Assembly (NCBI RefSeq): GCF_002259405.1
Contig: NZ_NPFW01000007.1
Span: 186,001-250,000, forward strand
Direction of reading: 5' to 3'
From: Rhodococcus sp. 14-2483-1-2
GTDB taxonomy: Bacteria; Actinomycetota; Actinomycetes; Mycobacteriales; Mycobacteriaceae
DNA length: 64,000 nucleotides
Under the pieces are notes generated by a model. The model saw only the letters and a list, made by a program, of their open reading frames with translations, was not told the origin of the DNA and made no database searches. Made by a program: the position numbers and the translations under genes. This document shows, piece by piece, positions 8,404-17,450 of the stretch (positions within the stretch are counted from its first letter, which is position 1; each line of letters starts with the position of its first letter).

Positions 8404-10636
8404 TTCCGGATACCGATCCATCGCGGATCTGCGGCACAAGCTGTTCGTCCCGTCCGACTGGACCGTCGACTGGCCCGTCGGCACCACCGACTCCGCTGCA
8501 GGCACTCGGCGGCGTGCGGGTAGCCGATTGCGCTACTCCGACATCAGCGTTCTCGCCGCCCTGTCCGGTCTGGCCTCGATGATCGCGCTGCCGACGCTGG
8601 TTCGCGTCGTGCTTCTGACGGTCCTGCTGTTCTTCGGACCCGGTGCCGCGATCCTGTCGTGGGTGCGTATCCCGCGCACCGCGGTTCCTGCGGCCCTGCC
8701 GATCCTGAGCATCTCGGTGGTGACACTGATGGTGTCGGTGGCGATGTGGGGATACCGCTGGTCGCCCCGGATGTGGACGTTGTGGCTGTGTGTGGCCCTG
8801 ATCGGCTCGTCGGTGTTGTGGTACCGCAAGCACGGCCGTCCCGACCTGCCGGTGTGGCTCTCGCGGGCCCGTGAGGTCGTCTCACCGTCGTCGCGAACGT
8901 CCGCCCTCGCCTCCGTGAAATTCGTCCTGACCGACCGCGAGACGTTGCGACGCAACGTTGCCGGCCTGATTCTGGCGCTGGCGTTCTTTCTGTGGCTACC
9001 GCTGTTGCCGGGTCTCGAGCGCGCGACGTACTCGCAGTTCGGACTGTTGACCGCCGGAACCGGCCCGGGACTGGTGCTGTGCATGGTTCTGATCATGGCG
9101 GCGTTCCTGATCGCGCTGCGACGTCATCAGCTGCGCACCATGCTGGTCGCCATCGGGCTGGCCATCGCGGTACAGCGATTCACCGTCACCCTCGTCACCT
9201 CCGCTCCGATCTACGACTGGACGTACAAGCACGTCGCCGTCACCGAGTTCGTGCTCGATCTGAACCGGCTGGCTCCGAGCGGCGTCGACATCTACAGCGA
9301 GTGGCCCAGTTTCTTCCTCGTCTCGGCCTGGTTCCAACACGTCAGCGGATACGACACGCTGTCTCTGGCGCACGTGTTCGCGCCGATGATCCACGTCGTG
9401 CTCGCGGCAGCCGTGTACGGACTGGCGCGGGTCATGAAGTTCGACAAACGCGCAGCGATCACGGCGGCGATGCTCGCCGAGGTTATCAACTGGGTCGGCC
9501 AGGACTACTACTCACCGCAGGCCTGGGCCCTACTGCTCGCCGTGGGCTTCCTGGCGCTGTTGATGTCCTCGTCGCTCACCCGAGCCGCGGCGTTCCTGTC
9601 GATCGTTCCGTTCGCGGCCCTGGTCCCCACGCACCAGCTGACGCCGTACTGGCTGATGGCCGTCGCCGGCGTACTGCTGGTGACGCGACGAGCCAAGCCG
9701 TGGTGGTTGATGATTCCGCTCGGCATCATCTTGCTGGGATACCTGTATCCGCGACTGCCGATCGTGGCGCCGTACGGACTTTTCCAGGGGTTCGACCCCG
9801 TGCAGAACGCCGCGAGCAACGTCGAGGCGGAGGGCGTGCTCGGCAAACAGATCACGTCACTGGTCTGCCGCGCACTGTCCGGCGGGGTGTTCGTGTTGGC
9901 GTTCGCCTCGGCGATCTACGCCTGGCGCACCAAGAAGACGTTCTGGGCACCGATGGTGATGGCGTTCGGGTCGATCATGCTGCTCGCAGGGCAGAGCTAC
10001 GGCGGCGAGGCGATCTTCCGGGTGTATCTCTACGCGATCCCCGGCTGCGTACTGCTGATCACGCCGATGTTCCTCGCACTGTTCGATCGCACACCGTCCC
10101 AGGATCGCCCGTCCCGAGCCCGCAGGCTCACCGCACGGACATCGGTTGCGGTCGCCACGGCCGGGGCCCTCGGCTCCGCCGTGCTGGGCCTGCAGAGCTA
10201 CTTCGGCCTGTGGCCGATCGTGCTCGAACATCGCGAACAGATCGACGACGCCCGAGCGGTGGCCGCGGCGTCGCCGTCCGGCACCTCGATCACGATGCTG
10301 TACTCCTCGGGCTACCCGGCCCGGTCGACGTCGGACTACGGACGGCTGACCGAGGCGAACGAGTACTGGGACGTACCGCTCTACGCGCTGGGCCCCGAGT
10401 ACATGGAAGGCTTCCCGACGCCCGAGAAGCTGGGCCAGATCGACTACAACGCGTCGATCAGCGACACACCCACCTACATGGTCCTCACCCGTCAGTCGCT
10501 CGAGGCGATGCAGTACTACGGGTTCGTCGCCGACGATGCGGTCGCTCGTTTCCGCCAGTGGCTCGCGACCAATTCGGCGTGGTCGGTGCGGTATCAGGAC
10601 GTCAACACGATCGTCTACCAGTACCGATCTCGTTGA
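8384..10636 (+). CDS. Large polytopic membrane protein, candidate polymerase or GT-C enzyme
   Basis: 750 residues from GTG 8384, overlapping the glycosyltransferase by 20 nt. After about 55 hydrophilic residues there are a dozen or more hydrophobic helices, and a hydrophilic extracytoplasmic C-terminal domain of about 140 residues begins after QSYFGLWPIVLEHREQ. No family signature is certain. The topology (many helices plus a soluble C-terminal domain) and its place between glycosyltransferase genes fit a GT-C glycosyltransferase or Wzy-type polymerase using a polyprenyl-linked substrate. It is unlike a flippase and that role is already filled. This is the last gene before an AT-rich break. 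Confidence 0.6.
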   Translation: MNLSSTDSGYRSIADLRHKLFVPSDWTVDWPVGTTDSAAGTRRRAGSRLRYSDISVLAALSGLASMIALPTLVRVVLLTVLLFFGPGAAILSWVRIPRTAVPAALPILSISVVTLMVSVAMWGYRWSPRMWTLWLCVALIGSSVLWYRKHGRPDLPVWLSRAREVVSPSSRTSALASVKFVLTDRETLRRNVAGLILALAFFLWLPLLPGLERATYSQFGLLTAGTGPGLVLCMVLIMAAFLIALRRHQLRTMLVAIGLAIAVQRFTVTLVTSAPIYDWTYKHVAVTEFVLDLNRLAPSGVDIYSEWPSFFLVSAWFQHVSGYDTLSLAHVFAPMIHVVLAAAVYGLARVMKFDKRAAITAAMLAEVINWVGQDYYSPQAWALLLAVGFLALLMSSSLTRAAAFLSIVPFAALVPTHQLTPYWLMAVAGVLLVTRRAKPWWLMIPLGIILLGYLYPRLPIVAPYGLFQGFDPVQNAASNVEAEGVLGKQITSLVCRALSGGVFVLAFASAIYAWRTKKTFWAPMVMAFGSIMLLAGQSYGGEAIFRVYLYAIPGCVLLITPMFLALFDRTPSQDRPSRARRLTARTSVAVATAGALGSAVLGLQSYFGLWPIVLEHREQIDDARAVAAASPSGTSITMLYSSGYPARSTSDYGRLTEANEYWDVPLYALGPEYMEGFPTPEKLGQIDYNASISDTPTYMVLTRQSLEAMQYYGFVADDAVARFRQWLATNSAWSVRYQDVNTIVYQYRSR

Positions 10637-10696
10637 TTCGCGTCACAAACTATGACGTGAATCTCCAAACAATCTCCCAGTTGGTTTGTTTACAGC

Positions 10697-10724
10697 TTGA
10701 CAAACCAGTCGCATCTTTTAAGCT
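10697..10724 (+). promoter_or_regulatory. Candidate promoter in AT-rich gap before second glycosyltransferase pair
   Basis: TTGACA at 10697-10702 and TAAGCT at 10719-10724 with a 16-nt spacer form a plausible sigma70-like promoter. The surrounding 10637-10760 is markedly AT-richer than the flanking genes. It is the only break longer than 50 nt between 653 and 12666, so the last two glycosyltransferases may be transcribed separately. Confidence 0.35.
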
Positions 10725-10849
10725 TACTTTCAGTCAAAGGAAACAGGTTCTTGCGCTTCAGAACGATCGCGAGGCACTGTCTGTGGATGCGGCGGGGGTC
10801 GTTTCACGGAGCTCGGAGACATCTGCCCATCGCACTCGACCCATGTGGA

Positions 10850-11707
10850 ATGGATATGTTGAATCGTCAGAATCCCCGCGTCAGTGTCGTCATCCCGACG
10901 CTCAACGAGGCCGCGAACCTTCGTCACGTCCTCCCCCTGCTCTCACACGACTACGAGCTCGTGCTGGTCGACGGTGGATCAGTCGACGGCACCATCGACG
11001 CCGCTCGCGAGATCCGCGGTGACATTCGCATCATCAAGCAGACCCGCAAGGGCAAGGGCAACGCGCTCGCCTGCGGCTTCGAGGCCGCTACCGGCGACAT
11101 CATCGTCATGTTCGACGCCGATGGCTCCGCCGATGCTGCCGAGATCCCGCGCTTCGTCGACGCCTTGATCGCCGGTGCCGACTTCGCCAAGGGCAGCCGG
11201 TTCTGCGAAGGCGGCGGAAGCCACGACATCACGCCGCTGCGCCGCGCAGGCAACGGTGGACTGCACCTCGTGGCCAACACGCTCTTCGGAACTCGCTTCT
11301 CGGATCTCTGCTACGGCTACAACGCCTTCTGGCGCGATCTGGTGCCGGTCCTCGACCTGCCCGTCGTCGATCAGCCGGGTGCCGAGGGCATGATGCTCTG
11401 GGGCGACGGTTTCGAGATCGAGACCATCATCAACTGCCGCTTCGCCGAGGCGTCCGTGCGCATCGAAGAGGTGCCGAGCGTCGAGTTGGCTCGCATCTAC
11501 GGTCAGAGCAACCTGCGGACCTTCTCCGACGGCTTCCGGGTGCTGCGCACTCTGATGACCGAACGCATGCGTGCCCGCAGGATCAAGCGCAAGTCCATCG
11601 TTCGCCCGTTGCGGGAGTCGATCGACGCCCGTACCGACATGGACCTCGAGTTCGAGGCTCTGGAGTCGTACAACGAGGTTCTCGAACTTCGCGAGAAGAC
11701 GGCGTGA
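10850..11707 (+). CDS. Family 2 glycosyltransferase, DPM1-like
   Basis: 285 residues from ATG 10850 (ATG 10856 also possible). The open frame continues back to 10697 but the extra residues look non-coding and cover the probable promoter. The GT2 core starts at once: RVSVVIPTLNEAANLRHVLP, ELVLVDGGSVDGT, then KGKGNALACGFEAATGD and the metal site MFDADGS near residues 87-93. This resembles dolichol/polyprenol-phosphate sugar transferases. No C-terminal membrane segment is present, so it is likely a soluble or peripheral enzyme that makes a lipid-linked sugar donor or extends the repeat unit. Confidence 0.8.
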   Translation: MDMLNRQNPRVSVVIPTLNEAANLRHVLPLLSHDYELVLVDGGSVDGTIDAAREIRGDIRIIKQTRKGKGNALACGFEAATGDIIVMFDADGSADAAEIPRFVDALIAGADFAKGSRFCEGGGSHDITPLRRAGNGGLHLVANTLFGTRFSDLCYGYNAFWRDLVPVLDLPVVDQPGAEGMMLWGDGFEIETIINCRFAEASVRIEEVPSVELARIYGQSNLRTFSDGFRVLRTLMTERMRARRIKRKSIVRPLRESIDARTDMDLEFEALESYNEVLELREKTA

Positions 11708-12666
11708 GTCTGCCGACTTCCTCGGTAGTCATCTGCGCATACACGTTGGCTCGATGGTCCGAACTCCGGACCGCCGTGACGGCAGTCCTCGACCAGGATG
11801 TGCCTGCCGACGAACTGATCATCGTCATCGATCACAATGCGCAACTGGCGGAGCGGGCACACGACGAGTTCTCGCCGCTGCACCGGACCGTGAACGTGGT
11901 GGAGAACAACCACCCTCGCGGCCTCTCCGGAGCGCGCAACACCTCGCTCGATCTCGCGACCGGTGAGATCGTCGTCTTCCTGGACGACGACGCCTCACCG
12001 CGCACCACGGAATGGCTCGGAGCCATTCTGTCCCATTACTCGGATGATGCCGTGTACGCCGTTGGGGGCTCTGCATACCCGGTATGGCCGGACAAGCGTC
12101 CGGCCTTCTTACCGGCCGAGGTAGTGGGTGAACCCGGCGAACTCGATTGGGTCGTCGGGTGCACCTACCGCGGGCAGCCGACGGAAACCGCTCAGGTCCG
12201 CAATCTCATGGGCGCGAACATGTCGTTCCGCCGTGAGCCCGTCGTCGCACTCGGCGGATTCGTCTCCGGCATCGGCCGGATCGGACGCGTCCCGCTCGGC
12301 TGCGAGGAGACGGAGCTGTGCATCCGTCTGCGCCAGACGCATCCCGATGCGCAGATCGTGTTCGATCCCTCGATCGTCGTCGATCACACGGTCAGTGCAG
12401 ACCGCACTCGTCCGCGCTATCTCATCACGCGCAGCTACGCCGAGGGCGTGTCCAAGGCCGCCATCGCCCGGTTGATCGGGTCCGAGGACGCCCTGTCCTC
12501 GGAGCGGGCCTACACCGCCAAGATTCTGCCTCGCGCGGTCGGCAGAGAGACCAGCGCCGCTGCGCGCGGCAACCCGGTGCGTGCCTGGGGCGCGATGGCC
12601 GTGGTGGCAAGTGTTGGCGCGGCCGGAATCGGCTATGCCCGAGGAAAACTCAGCCCGAGCCGCTAG
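11704..12666 (+). CDS. Family 2 glycosyltransferase
   Basis: 320 residues; GTG overlaps the previous stop (GTGA). GT2 motifs: SVVICAYTLARWSELRTAV, GLSGARNTSLDLATGEIV and the metal site FLDDDAS near residues 92-98, then GCEETELCIRL as the acceptor-site block. A weak hydrophobic stretch (WGAMAVVASVGAAGIGYA) near the C-terminus may sit at the membrane. It closes the plus-strand glycan operon and converges on the GH2 gene. Sugar specificity unknown. Confidence 0.8.
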   Translation: MSLPTSSVVICAYTLARWSELRTAVTAVLDQDVPADELIIVIDHNAQLAERAHDEFSPLHRTVNVVENNHPRGLSGARNTSLDLATGEIVVFLDDDASPRTTEWLGAILSHYSDDAVYAVGGSAYPVWPDKRPAFLPAEVVGEPGELDWVVGCTYRGQPTETAQVRNLMGANMSFRREPVVALGGFVSGIGRIGRVPLGCEETELCIRLRQTHPDAQIVFDPSIVVDHTVSADRTRPRYLITRSYAEGVSKAAIARLIGSEDALSSERAYTAKILPRAVGRETSAAARGNPVRAWGAMAVVASVGAAGIGYARGKLSPSR

Positions 12667-12689
12667 CGGCACGTGCACAGCTTGGGCCA

Positions 12690-12709
12690 TGGACTGAATT
12701 CGTAGTCCA
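12690..12709. terminator. Weak inverted repeat between convergent genes
   Basis: TGGACT (12690-12695) and AGTCCA (12704-12709) can pair around an 8-nt loop in the 43-nt gap between the last glycosyltransferase and the end of the GH2 gene. There is no T-run, so termination is only a possibility. Confidence 0.25.
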
Positions 12710-15130
12710 CTACGAGCTTCCGCTCACGACCTTCGGCGCCACCGAGGCCCGCTCCATGGAGTTCAGCGCGCGCACATGTCCCCGCGGTGCACTCGCGCCA
12801 CGACTGATGAGAGTCAGCGTGCGAGGTTCGTTCGGTGCCAGGTGGAACCACGAGTCGGACACCTCGAAGCCGTCGATGTCGACGCAGACGTACTGCGCCG
12901 GCCAGTCGGACCGGACTGTCAGTTCCCATGTCCCAGAATCCGTTTCGACGACATCCGCGGTCAATCCCACCGTGTTCTGACGGCTCTGCGCACCGACGAG
13001 AGCGGTGGTTCGCGTCACCTCGACGCCGTTGTCGTCCAGGAACAGGACGGTGACGGCGGAGTAGGTTCGGCTACCGAAGCGGTAGGCATGGTTGCCGTCG
13101 GTGAAGGTGCCGACGATGGAATCCACCGTCAGTGCGATGGATCCATTCGCCGGGGCGCTCACCGTGCGCTCGAACTCGTGGCTGCCGCGCAAGGCGTGCA
13201 ACACCACTCGAATACTGCCCGAGCGCGCCGGTCCGTCGTTGACCAGTTCCACCGAGTAGCCGTCGAGTCCGTTGTCGGACAACAGCAGTGCCACCGGGGC
13301 GCTGGACCGCGCCAACGCGTAGAAGGGTGCCTTGGGCACACCGGCGGTGTCGACGATGCCCCAGCCTGCGCCGGGCACCGTGTCGCGCAACGTCAGAACC
13401 AGGGCTCCGGCGCACCCCGAGGATGCTCGACGCCAGTGGCCGAACGCTTCGGTGAACGCTTCGACGACCGCCGCCCTACCGTAATCGAGGTACAGCTCGG
13501 CGTCGTCCCGCCGGATCAGGTGTGGATCGACGCCGAAGATCGTACGTACGTAGTGATCTCGCACGTCTTCGAAGTCCCAGGACGAGCCACGGTCACGTGG
13601 GACGGCGGCCTTCCAGTCCGGGTGGTGCCCGGCGACGGCCGCGGACCCGAAGAACTTCTCCACCTGCGCCCGTTCCGGGGGAACGGCAAAGGCCAGGCAC
13701 TCTGCCGCGAAACGCACTCCGGCAGTTCGGATATCGGACAGTGGGCGCAGGTATCCGCCCACCCCGAAGTAGTGCGCGATGCCGTCACCCACATGGGTGT
13801 GCAATTCCCCCTGAGCGCTGGACGGGCTCGATGTCACATACGCCACAGCGGGCAGGCGATCTGCCAGAAAATCAGGAACAATGCTGTCCAGCATCTCCAT
13901 TCGTTGATCCTCGGCTGCGAGACCCAACATCGTGGGTTGCTGCTGAGTCTCACTTCCGCCGCTGACGACCATCAGGGCGGGGTTGGCGGAGACGATGTCG
14001 GCGAACGCGTCGAGCTCGCGGGTGACTGCCGCGGTGTACGTGTCGTCGGTGGGCGGGTCGATGGTGCCGAACATGACGTCCTGCCACACCATGATGCCCA
14101 GTTCTGCACACAGGGACCAGAATTCGGGCTGCTCGTACACCAGGGTGCCGACGATGCGCACCATGTTCAGGCCCGCCGATCGGAGCTGCTCGAGAGCAGC
14201 CCGCAGATCGGCCTCCGGCGACCACAGCCGCACCGGGTCCAGCGGGGTCCACGTTCCTCCGCGGCAGAAGATGTTCTCGCCGTTGACCGTCAGTACTGCG
14301 CCGCCTGCAGTACGGTCCAGCTCGATCGTGCGAAACCCGACGAATCCCATGGGATGGACGATGCCGTCCACCTCGAGTGCGACGCGATACGTTCGCGGTC
14401 GGCCGTGCGTGTGCGGCCACCAGAGTTCGACGTCGGGCAACGTCACCGCCCGGTCGATGCGCTCGACGGTTCCGAGCTCGAAGGCCCTGTCGTCGATCAG
14501 AATTCGAGCCACCCCGGGAGCATCCAGGTCGGCGCGCAGTGTGACGTCGCCGTCCGTACCCGATACCGCCGTCCTCAGGTCGACGCGACGAACGTCCGGG
14601 ATCACCGTCATGGACACCGGACGCCACGGCCCGACGGGTACCGGTAAGGGCCCGTACACGGGTGCGCGACCGAGCATCGTCGTCCGCTCGTGTCGCAGCC
14701 CCTGCGCGGCGATCAGTGACGATCGCCACCGACCGCGGGGGCGTCGAGACTTCAGATGTGCTGCCAGCGATTCGACGTGGACGGCGATAGCGACGGTGTC
14801 ACCACAGTCCGTCAGATCGAGAGTCTCGGGAACGAACATCGACGCCACGGTTCTGCGCTGGACACCATCGATCCAGATCTGCGCACGGGTCGCGATGCCA
14901 TCGAATCTCACTCGAACCCGGCGATGACCACCGGTGGGGACGTCGGCGACGAACCACCAGTCGTGATCGTCCGGATTCACCGCGAGTGAGTCTCCGAGCG
15001 CGCCGGCAACCGTGCCCGGCACCACTGCGTCGACCCAGTCGAGATCCTCGCGTAGGTTGGCGGGGTGAAGAACGGAACCGGCGTCGGTTCGGGCCAGCCG
15101 CCACCGAGCGCCGTCGAGCAGATCGATCAC
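12710..15130 (-). CDS. Glycoside hydrolase family 2, beta-mannosidase-like
   Basis: 806 residues from GTG 15130, which overlaps the stop of the upstream DUF1839 gene (GTGA); a longer open frame to 15391 would run inside that gene. Layout is that of exo-beta-mannosidases: an N-terminal jelly roll (DLLDGARWRLARTD, VPGTVAGALGD), Ig-like domains and a central TIM barrel (FCRGGTWTPLDPVRLW). The acid/base Glu is likely the E of SGGSETQQQP near residue 394 and the nucleophile the E of AAECLAF near residue 477. The acid/base motif differs from the usual GNNE, so specificity could differ. There is no signal peptide, so it should act in the cytoplasm, perhaps on a cut-back or recycled glycan. Confidence 0.75.
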   Translation of the reverse strand: MIDLLDGARWRLARTDAGSVLHPANLREDLDWVDAVVPGTVAGALGDSLAVNPDDHDWWFVADVPTGGHRRVRVRFDGIATRAQIWIDGVQRRTVASMFVPETLDLTDCGDTVAIAVHVESLAAHLKSRRPRGRWRSSLIAAQGLRHERTTMLGRAPVYGPLPVPVGPWRPVSMTVIPDVRRVDLRTAVSGTDGDVTLRADLDAPGVARILIDDRAFELGTVERIDRAVTLPDVELWWPHTHGRPRTYRVALEVDGIVHPMGFVGFRTIELDRTAGGAVLTVNGENIFCRGGTWTPLDPVRLWSPEADLRAALEQLRSAGLNMVRIVGTLVYEQPEFWSLCAELGIMVWQDVMFGTIDPPTDDTYTAAVTRELDAFADIVSANPALMVVSGGSETQQQPTMLGLAAEDQRMEMLDSIVPDFLADRLPAVAYVTSSPSSAQGELHTHVGDGIAHYFGVGGYLRPLSDIRTAGVRFAAECLAFAVPPERAQVEKFFGSAAVAGHHPDWKAAVPRDRGSSWDFEDVRDHYVRTIFGVDPHLIRRDDAELYLDYGRAAVVEAFTEAFGHWRRASSGCAGALVLTLRDTVPGAGWGIVDTAGVPKAPFYALARSSAPVALLLSDNGLDGYSVELVNDGPARSGSIRVVLHALRGSHEFERTVSAPANGSIALTVDSIVGTFTDGNHAYRFGSRTYSAVTVLFLDDNGVEVTRTTALVGAQSRQNTVGLTADVVETDSGTWELTVRSDWPAQYVCVDIDGFEVSDSWFHLAPNEPRTLTLISRGASAPRGHVRALNSMERASVAPKVVSGSS

Positions 15131-16131
15131 GCGCCCAATGCACCTGCAACGATGTCCATGGCGGCCGTCCAGTTCTTGCTCATCTCGATCAGCGGCTCGT
15201 CGAGCACCACATCCCGGCCACGTGCGGCGCGCGCCATCCGGAATTGAACGGCCTTGGCACCGGAGGCGGCGTCGAGGAAGTGCGGCGCTGCGGCGGCGGC
15301 TCCCGTCACGCCACGACCTTCGAGGTAGTGCACGTAGTTCGCCGCCAGTTCTGCCGTGGCACCGAACTGCCGGAGCAGGCCGAACGACCACAGGTGGAAT
15401 GCGTCGGGCCCTGCGGTCTGCACGAGCGGGATGTCGGCGATGATGCGGCGAGCCAGCGCGTCGACGGGGTTGCCCGGAGCGCGGCGTGCCAGGTGTGCGC
15501 GAGCGACATCGAGGTCACGGTCACCGAAACCGGCGTCGAGAACCGTGGAGTCCACCTTGATCTGCTCGACGTACGGCAGCAACACCTCGGCGTGCGGTTC
15601 CGGAGCGAGATTGAAGATCCCGTCGAAATCGGCCCCGGTGAGCTCGAAGTAGCCGCGATTGTGGAAGTAGCCCATCACCTTGCCGTCGCGATCGACGAGA
15701 TTCGGCACGATGGTGGTCTTGGTGTGCTGGTTGCGGTAGCTGGTCCCCGCGGTGTCGGGCAGCCAGAAGCCGTCGACCTCCACGGTGACGTGGATGCCGT
15801 CTTCCAGGCCTTCGACGACATGCTCGAGCACAGGACGCCACACGTTCATCTCGGCGACGCCGATGCCGTACAGGGTGCGCAGGTCCTCGGGCGCGATCTT
15901 CACGAAGTCCCACTGTCTCCCGTCGCAGCCGGCGCTCAGCACGAAGGCGAGAGCGGGTGTGGGATCTGCACCGAACGAGTGCAGAACTTCGATCCACAGG
16001 TCGACGTAACAGTTGGTTTCGGTCCAGATGCGGTCGTGATTGTGTATCGGGTGTGGTCGGTAACCGATGGGGTCGAGTTCCAGGACTCGTAGGCTGGTCC
16101 CGAGCCTGTCCAGCACTGCATCGTTCGACAT
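15127..16131 (-). CDS. DUF1839-family protein
   Basis: 334 residues from ATG 16131, preceded on its strand by AGGAGAGG; the frame is open further upstream but without support. It resembles DUF1839 proteins, with YRPHPIHNHDRIWTETNCYV, CDGRQWDFVKI and DLRTLYGIGVAEMNVWRP. A cytoplasmic protein of about 330 residues and unknown activity. It is translationally coupled to the GH2 gene. I infer a link to the aminoacyl-carrier pathway at the left of the locus, because both lie in one glycan cluster and no other function presents itself. Confidence 0.65.
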   Translation of the reverse strand: MSNDAVLDRLGTSLRVLELDPIGYRPHPIHNHDRIWTETNCYVDLWIEVLHSFGADPTPALAFVLSAGCDGRQWDFVKIAPEDLRTLYGIGVAEMNVWRPVLEHVVEGLEDGIHVTVEVDGFWLPDTAGTSYRNQHTKTTIVPNLVDRDGKVMGYFHNRGYFELTGADFDGIFNLAPEPHAEVLLPYVEQIKVDSTVLDAGFGDRDLDVARAHLARRAPGNPVDALARRIIADIPLVQTAGPDAFHLWSFGLLRQFGATAELAANYVHYLEGRGVTGAAAAAPHFLDAASGAKAVQFRMARAARGRDVVLDEPLIEMSKNWTAAMDIVAGALGA

Positions 16132-16489
16132 GAAGCCTCTCCTACCGGATCGAATGTCGGACGGTCCCCGAGCCGCATTTGTCCGTATTGCCTGTATCCA
16201 GGCCCCTAATGCTAACGAATCGGTTTGTTCTTCGCACTCGATCGGACGGTAGGATTGTTTTTGCCCGCACGAACTACTTCCAGGGCCACCATCTCGACAG
16301 CAGTGACATCTGCCCCCGGTAACGGGGGCAGTCACAGAGCGAGCAGTCGGTTCCGCGCCGGTAATGCTGGTGCGCAGCCTGTTCGTGATGACACTTGCAT
16401 ACTGGCTCTGAGCTGGGCACATGCCGAGTGTAGACAACACCTGACACATCCACGCCCATCTCGGGCACGCAATAGGAGGCACGAGCACG
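16132..16489. other. Divergent intergenic region with a perfect hairpin
   Basis: 358 nt without a gene between the DUF1839 gene (minus) and the phosphatase-fold gene (plus). It holds a perfect 9-bp stem with a 4-nt loop: CTGCCCCCG at 16310-16318, GTAA, CGGGGGCAG at 16323-16331. No T-run follows and no gene ends here, so an operator or a 5'-leader structure is more likely than a terminator. The stretch 16195-16262 is AT-rich and may hold the promoter of the minus-strand pair. AGGAGG at 16474-16479 serves the plus gene. Confidence 0.4.
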
Positions 16490-17428
16490 ATGCGCCGATT
16501 CGCATCCAGCGCAGCGCTGGTCATCGGCTGGGCTCTGCTCGCAGTCGTCTTCGGAATGCTCCTCGTTCGCCAGATTGGTGTGACCGAGATCACTTTTGTT
16601 GCGTTCGTCGTCGGGGCTCCGTACCTCGGTGTCGCCTCGATCGCCGCCGTGATCCTGTTCGCCGCAGCGCGCTCCCGCATCGGGTCGGCCGTCGCAGTAC
16701 TGATCACCGTTGCCGTCGTCGGCGTTCAGGTGCCGATGTACCTGTCCGACGGCCCGGACAACACCGGACCCGAATTGTCGGTCCTGACGATCAACGTCGC
16801 ACACGGCGACGCCGACGCAGCGTCCATCGTCGACGCGGTGCGCACCCACGACGTCGACATTCTCGCGGTCCAGGAACTGACCCCGGAAGAAGTGACCGAT
16901 CTGCAGGCCGCCGGCATCGACGACCTCCTGCCGTTCTCCTTCACTGCTGCCCTACCGGTGGCCGATGGCACCGGGCTGTGGAGCCGCACCCCGCTGACCG
17001 ACGGCACCCGCCTCGACAACTTCGGATTCGTACCGGTCCAGGCGAAGACCACCGTCGACGGGCAGGATCTGACCGTCGTCTCCTTCCACGCGATGTCGCC
17101 TGCCACACCGCGCCACACCACCGAGTGGGACGCCGACCTGGCCAGGATGCGGTCCATCATGGAGACCTATCAGGGCACGGTGCTCGTCGCGGGCGACTTC
17201 AACGCCACCAACGACCACCGGCAGTTCCGCACCTTGGCATCGTCCCCGTTCTCCGACGCGGCAGACGGGGCAGGTGCGGGCCTGTTCCGCACGTTCCCGT
17301 CGGAGCGTCCGCTCGCGCGGCTGGACCATGTGGTGACGAGCGAGAACGTCCGCGCACGGTCGGTCGAGCCGTTGGCGATCCCGGACAGCGATCACCTGGC
17401 GGTTCTCGCGGAGTTGCAGCTGCCCTGA
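16490..17428 (+). CDS. Endonuclease/exonuclease/phosphatase-family membrane protein
   Basis: 312 residues from ATG 16490 with AGGAGG 10 nt upstream. Three hydrophobic helices occupy about residues 1-85, followed by an extracytoplasmic EEP domain: LTINVAHGDADA, ILAVQELTPEE (catalytic Glu), VVSFHAM, VAGDFNATNDHRQF (metal/catalytic Asp-Asn) and the C-terminal SDHLAVLAEL. The fold covers DNases, sphingomyelinases and inositol phosphatases; the membrane-bound actinobacterial type is uncharacterised. It stands alone and converges on the Hsp70-like gene. Confidence 0.8.
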   Translation: MRRFASSAALVIGWALLAVVFGMLLVRQIGVTEITFVAFVVGAPYLGVASIAAVILFAAARSRIGSAVAVLITVAVVGVQVPMYLSDGPDNTGPELSVLTINVAHGDADAASIVDAVRTHDVDILAVQELTPEEVTDLQAAGIDDLLPFSFTAALPVADGTGLWSRTPLTDGTRLDNFGFVPVQAKTTVDGQDLTVVSFHAMSPATPRHTTEWDADLARMRSIMETYQGTVLVAGDFNATNDHRQFRTLASSPFSDAADGAGAGLFRTFPSERPLARLDHVVTSENVRARSVEPLAIPDSDHLAVLAELQLP

Positions 17429-17450
17429 TCCGGGCGGGCACCGACGCGAG

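Noticed and set aside
8992-11022. 676-codon plus-strand frame across the membrane protein and glycosyltransferase genes
   Set aside because: Arg-rich out-of-frame translation without motifs; the overlapping frames carry the recognisable proteins.
12776-14647. 623-codon plus-strand frame opposite the GH2 gene
   Set aside because: No motifs; the minus strand has a full GH2 architecture with both catalytic Glu regions.
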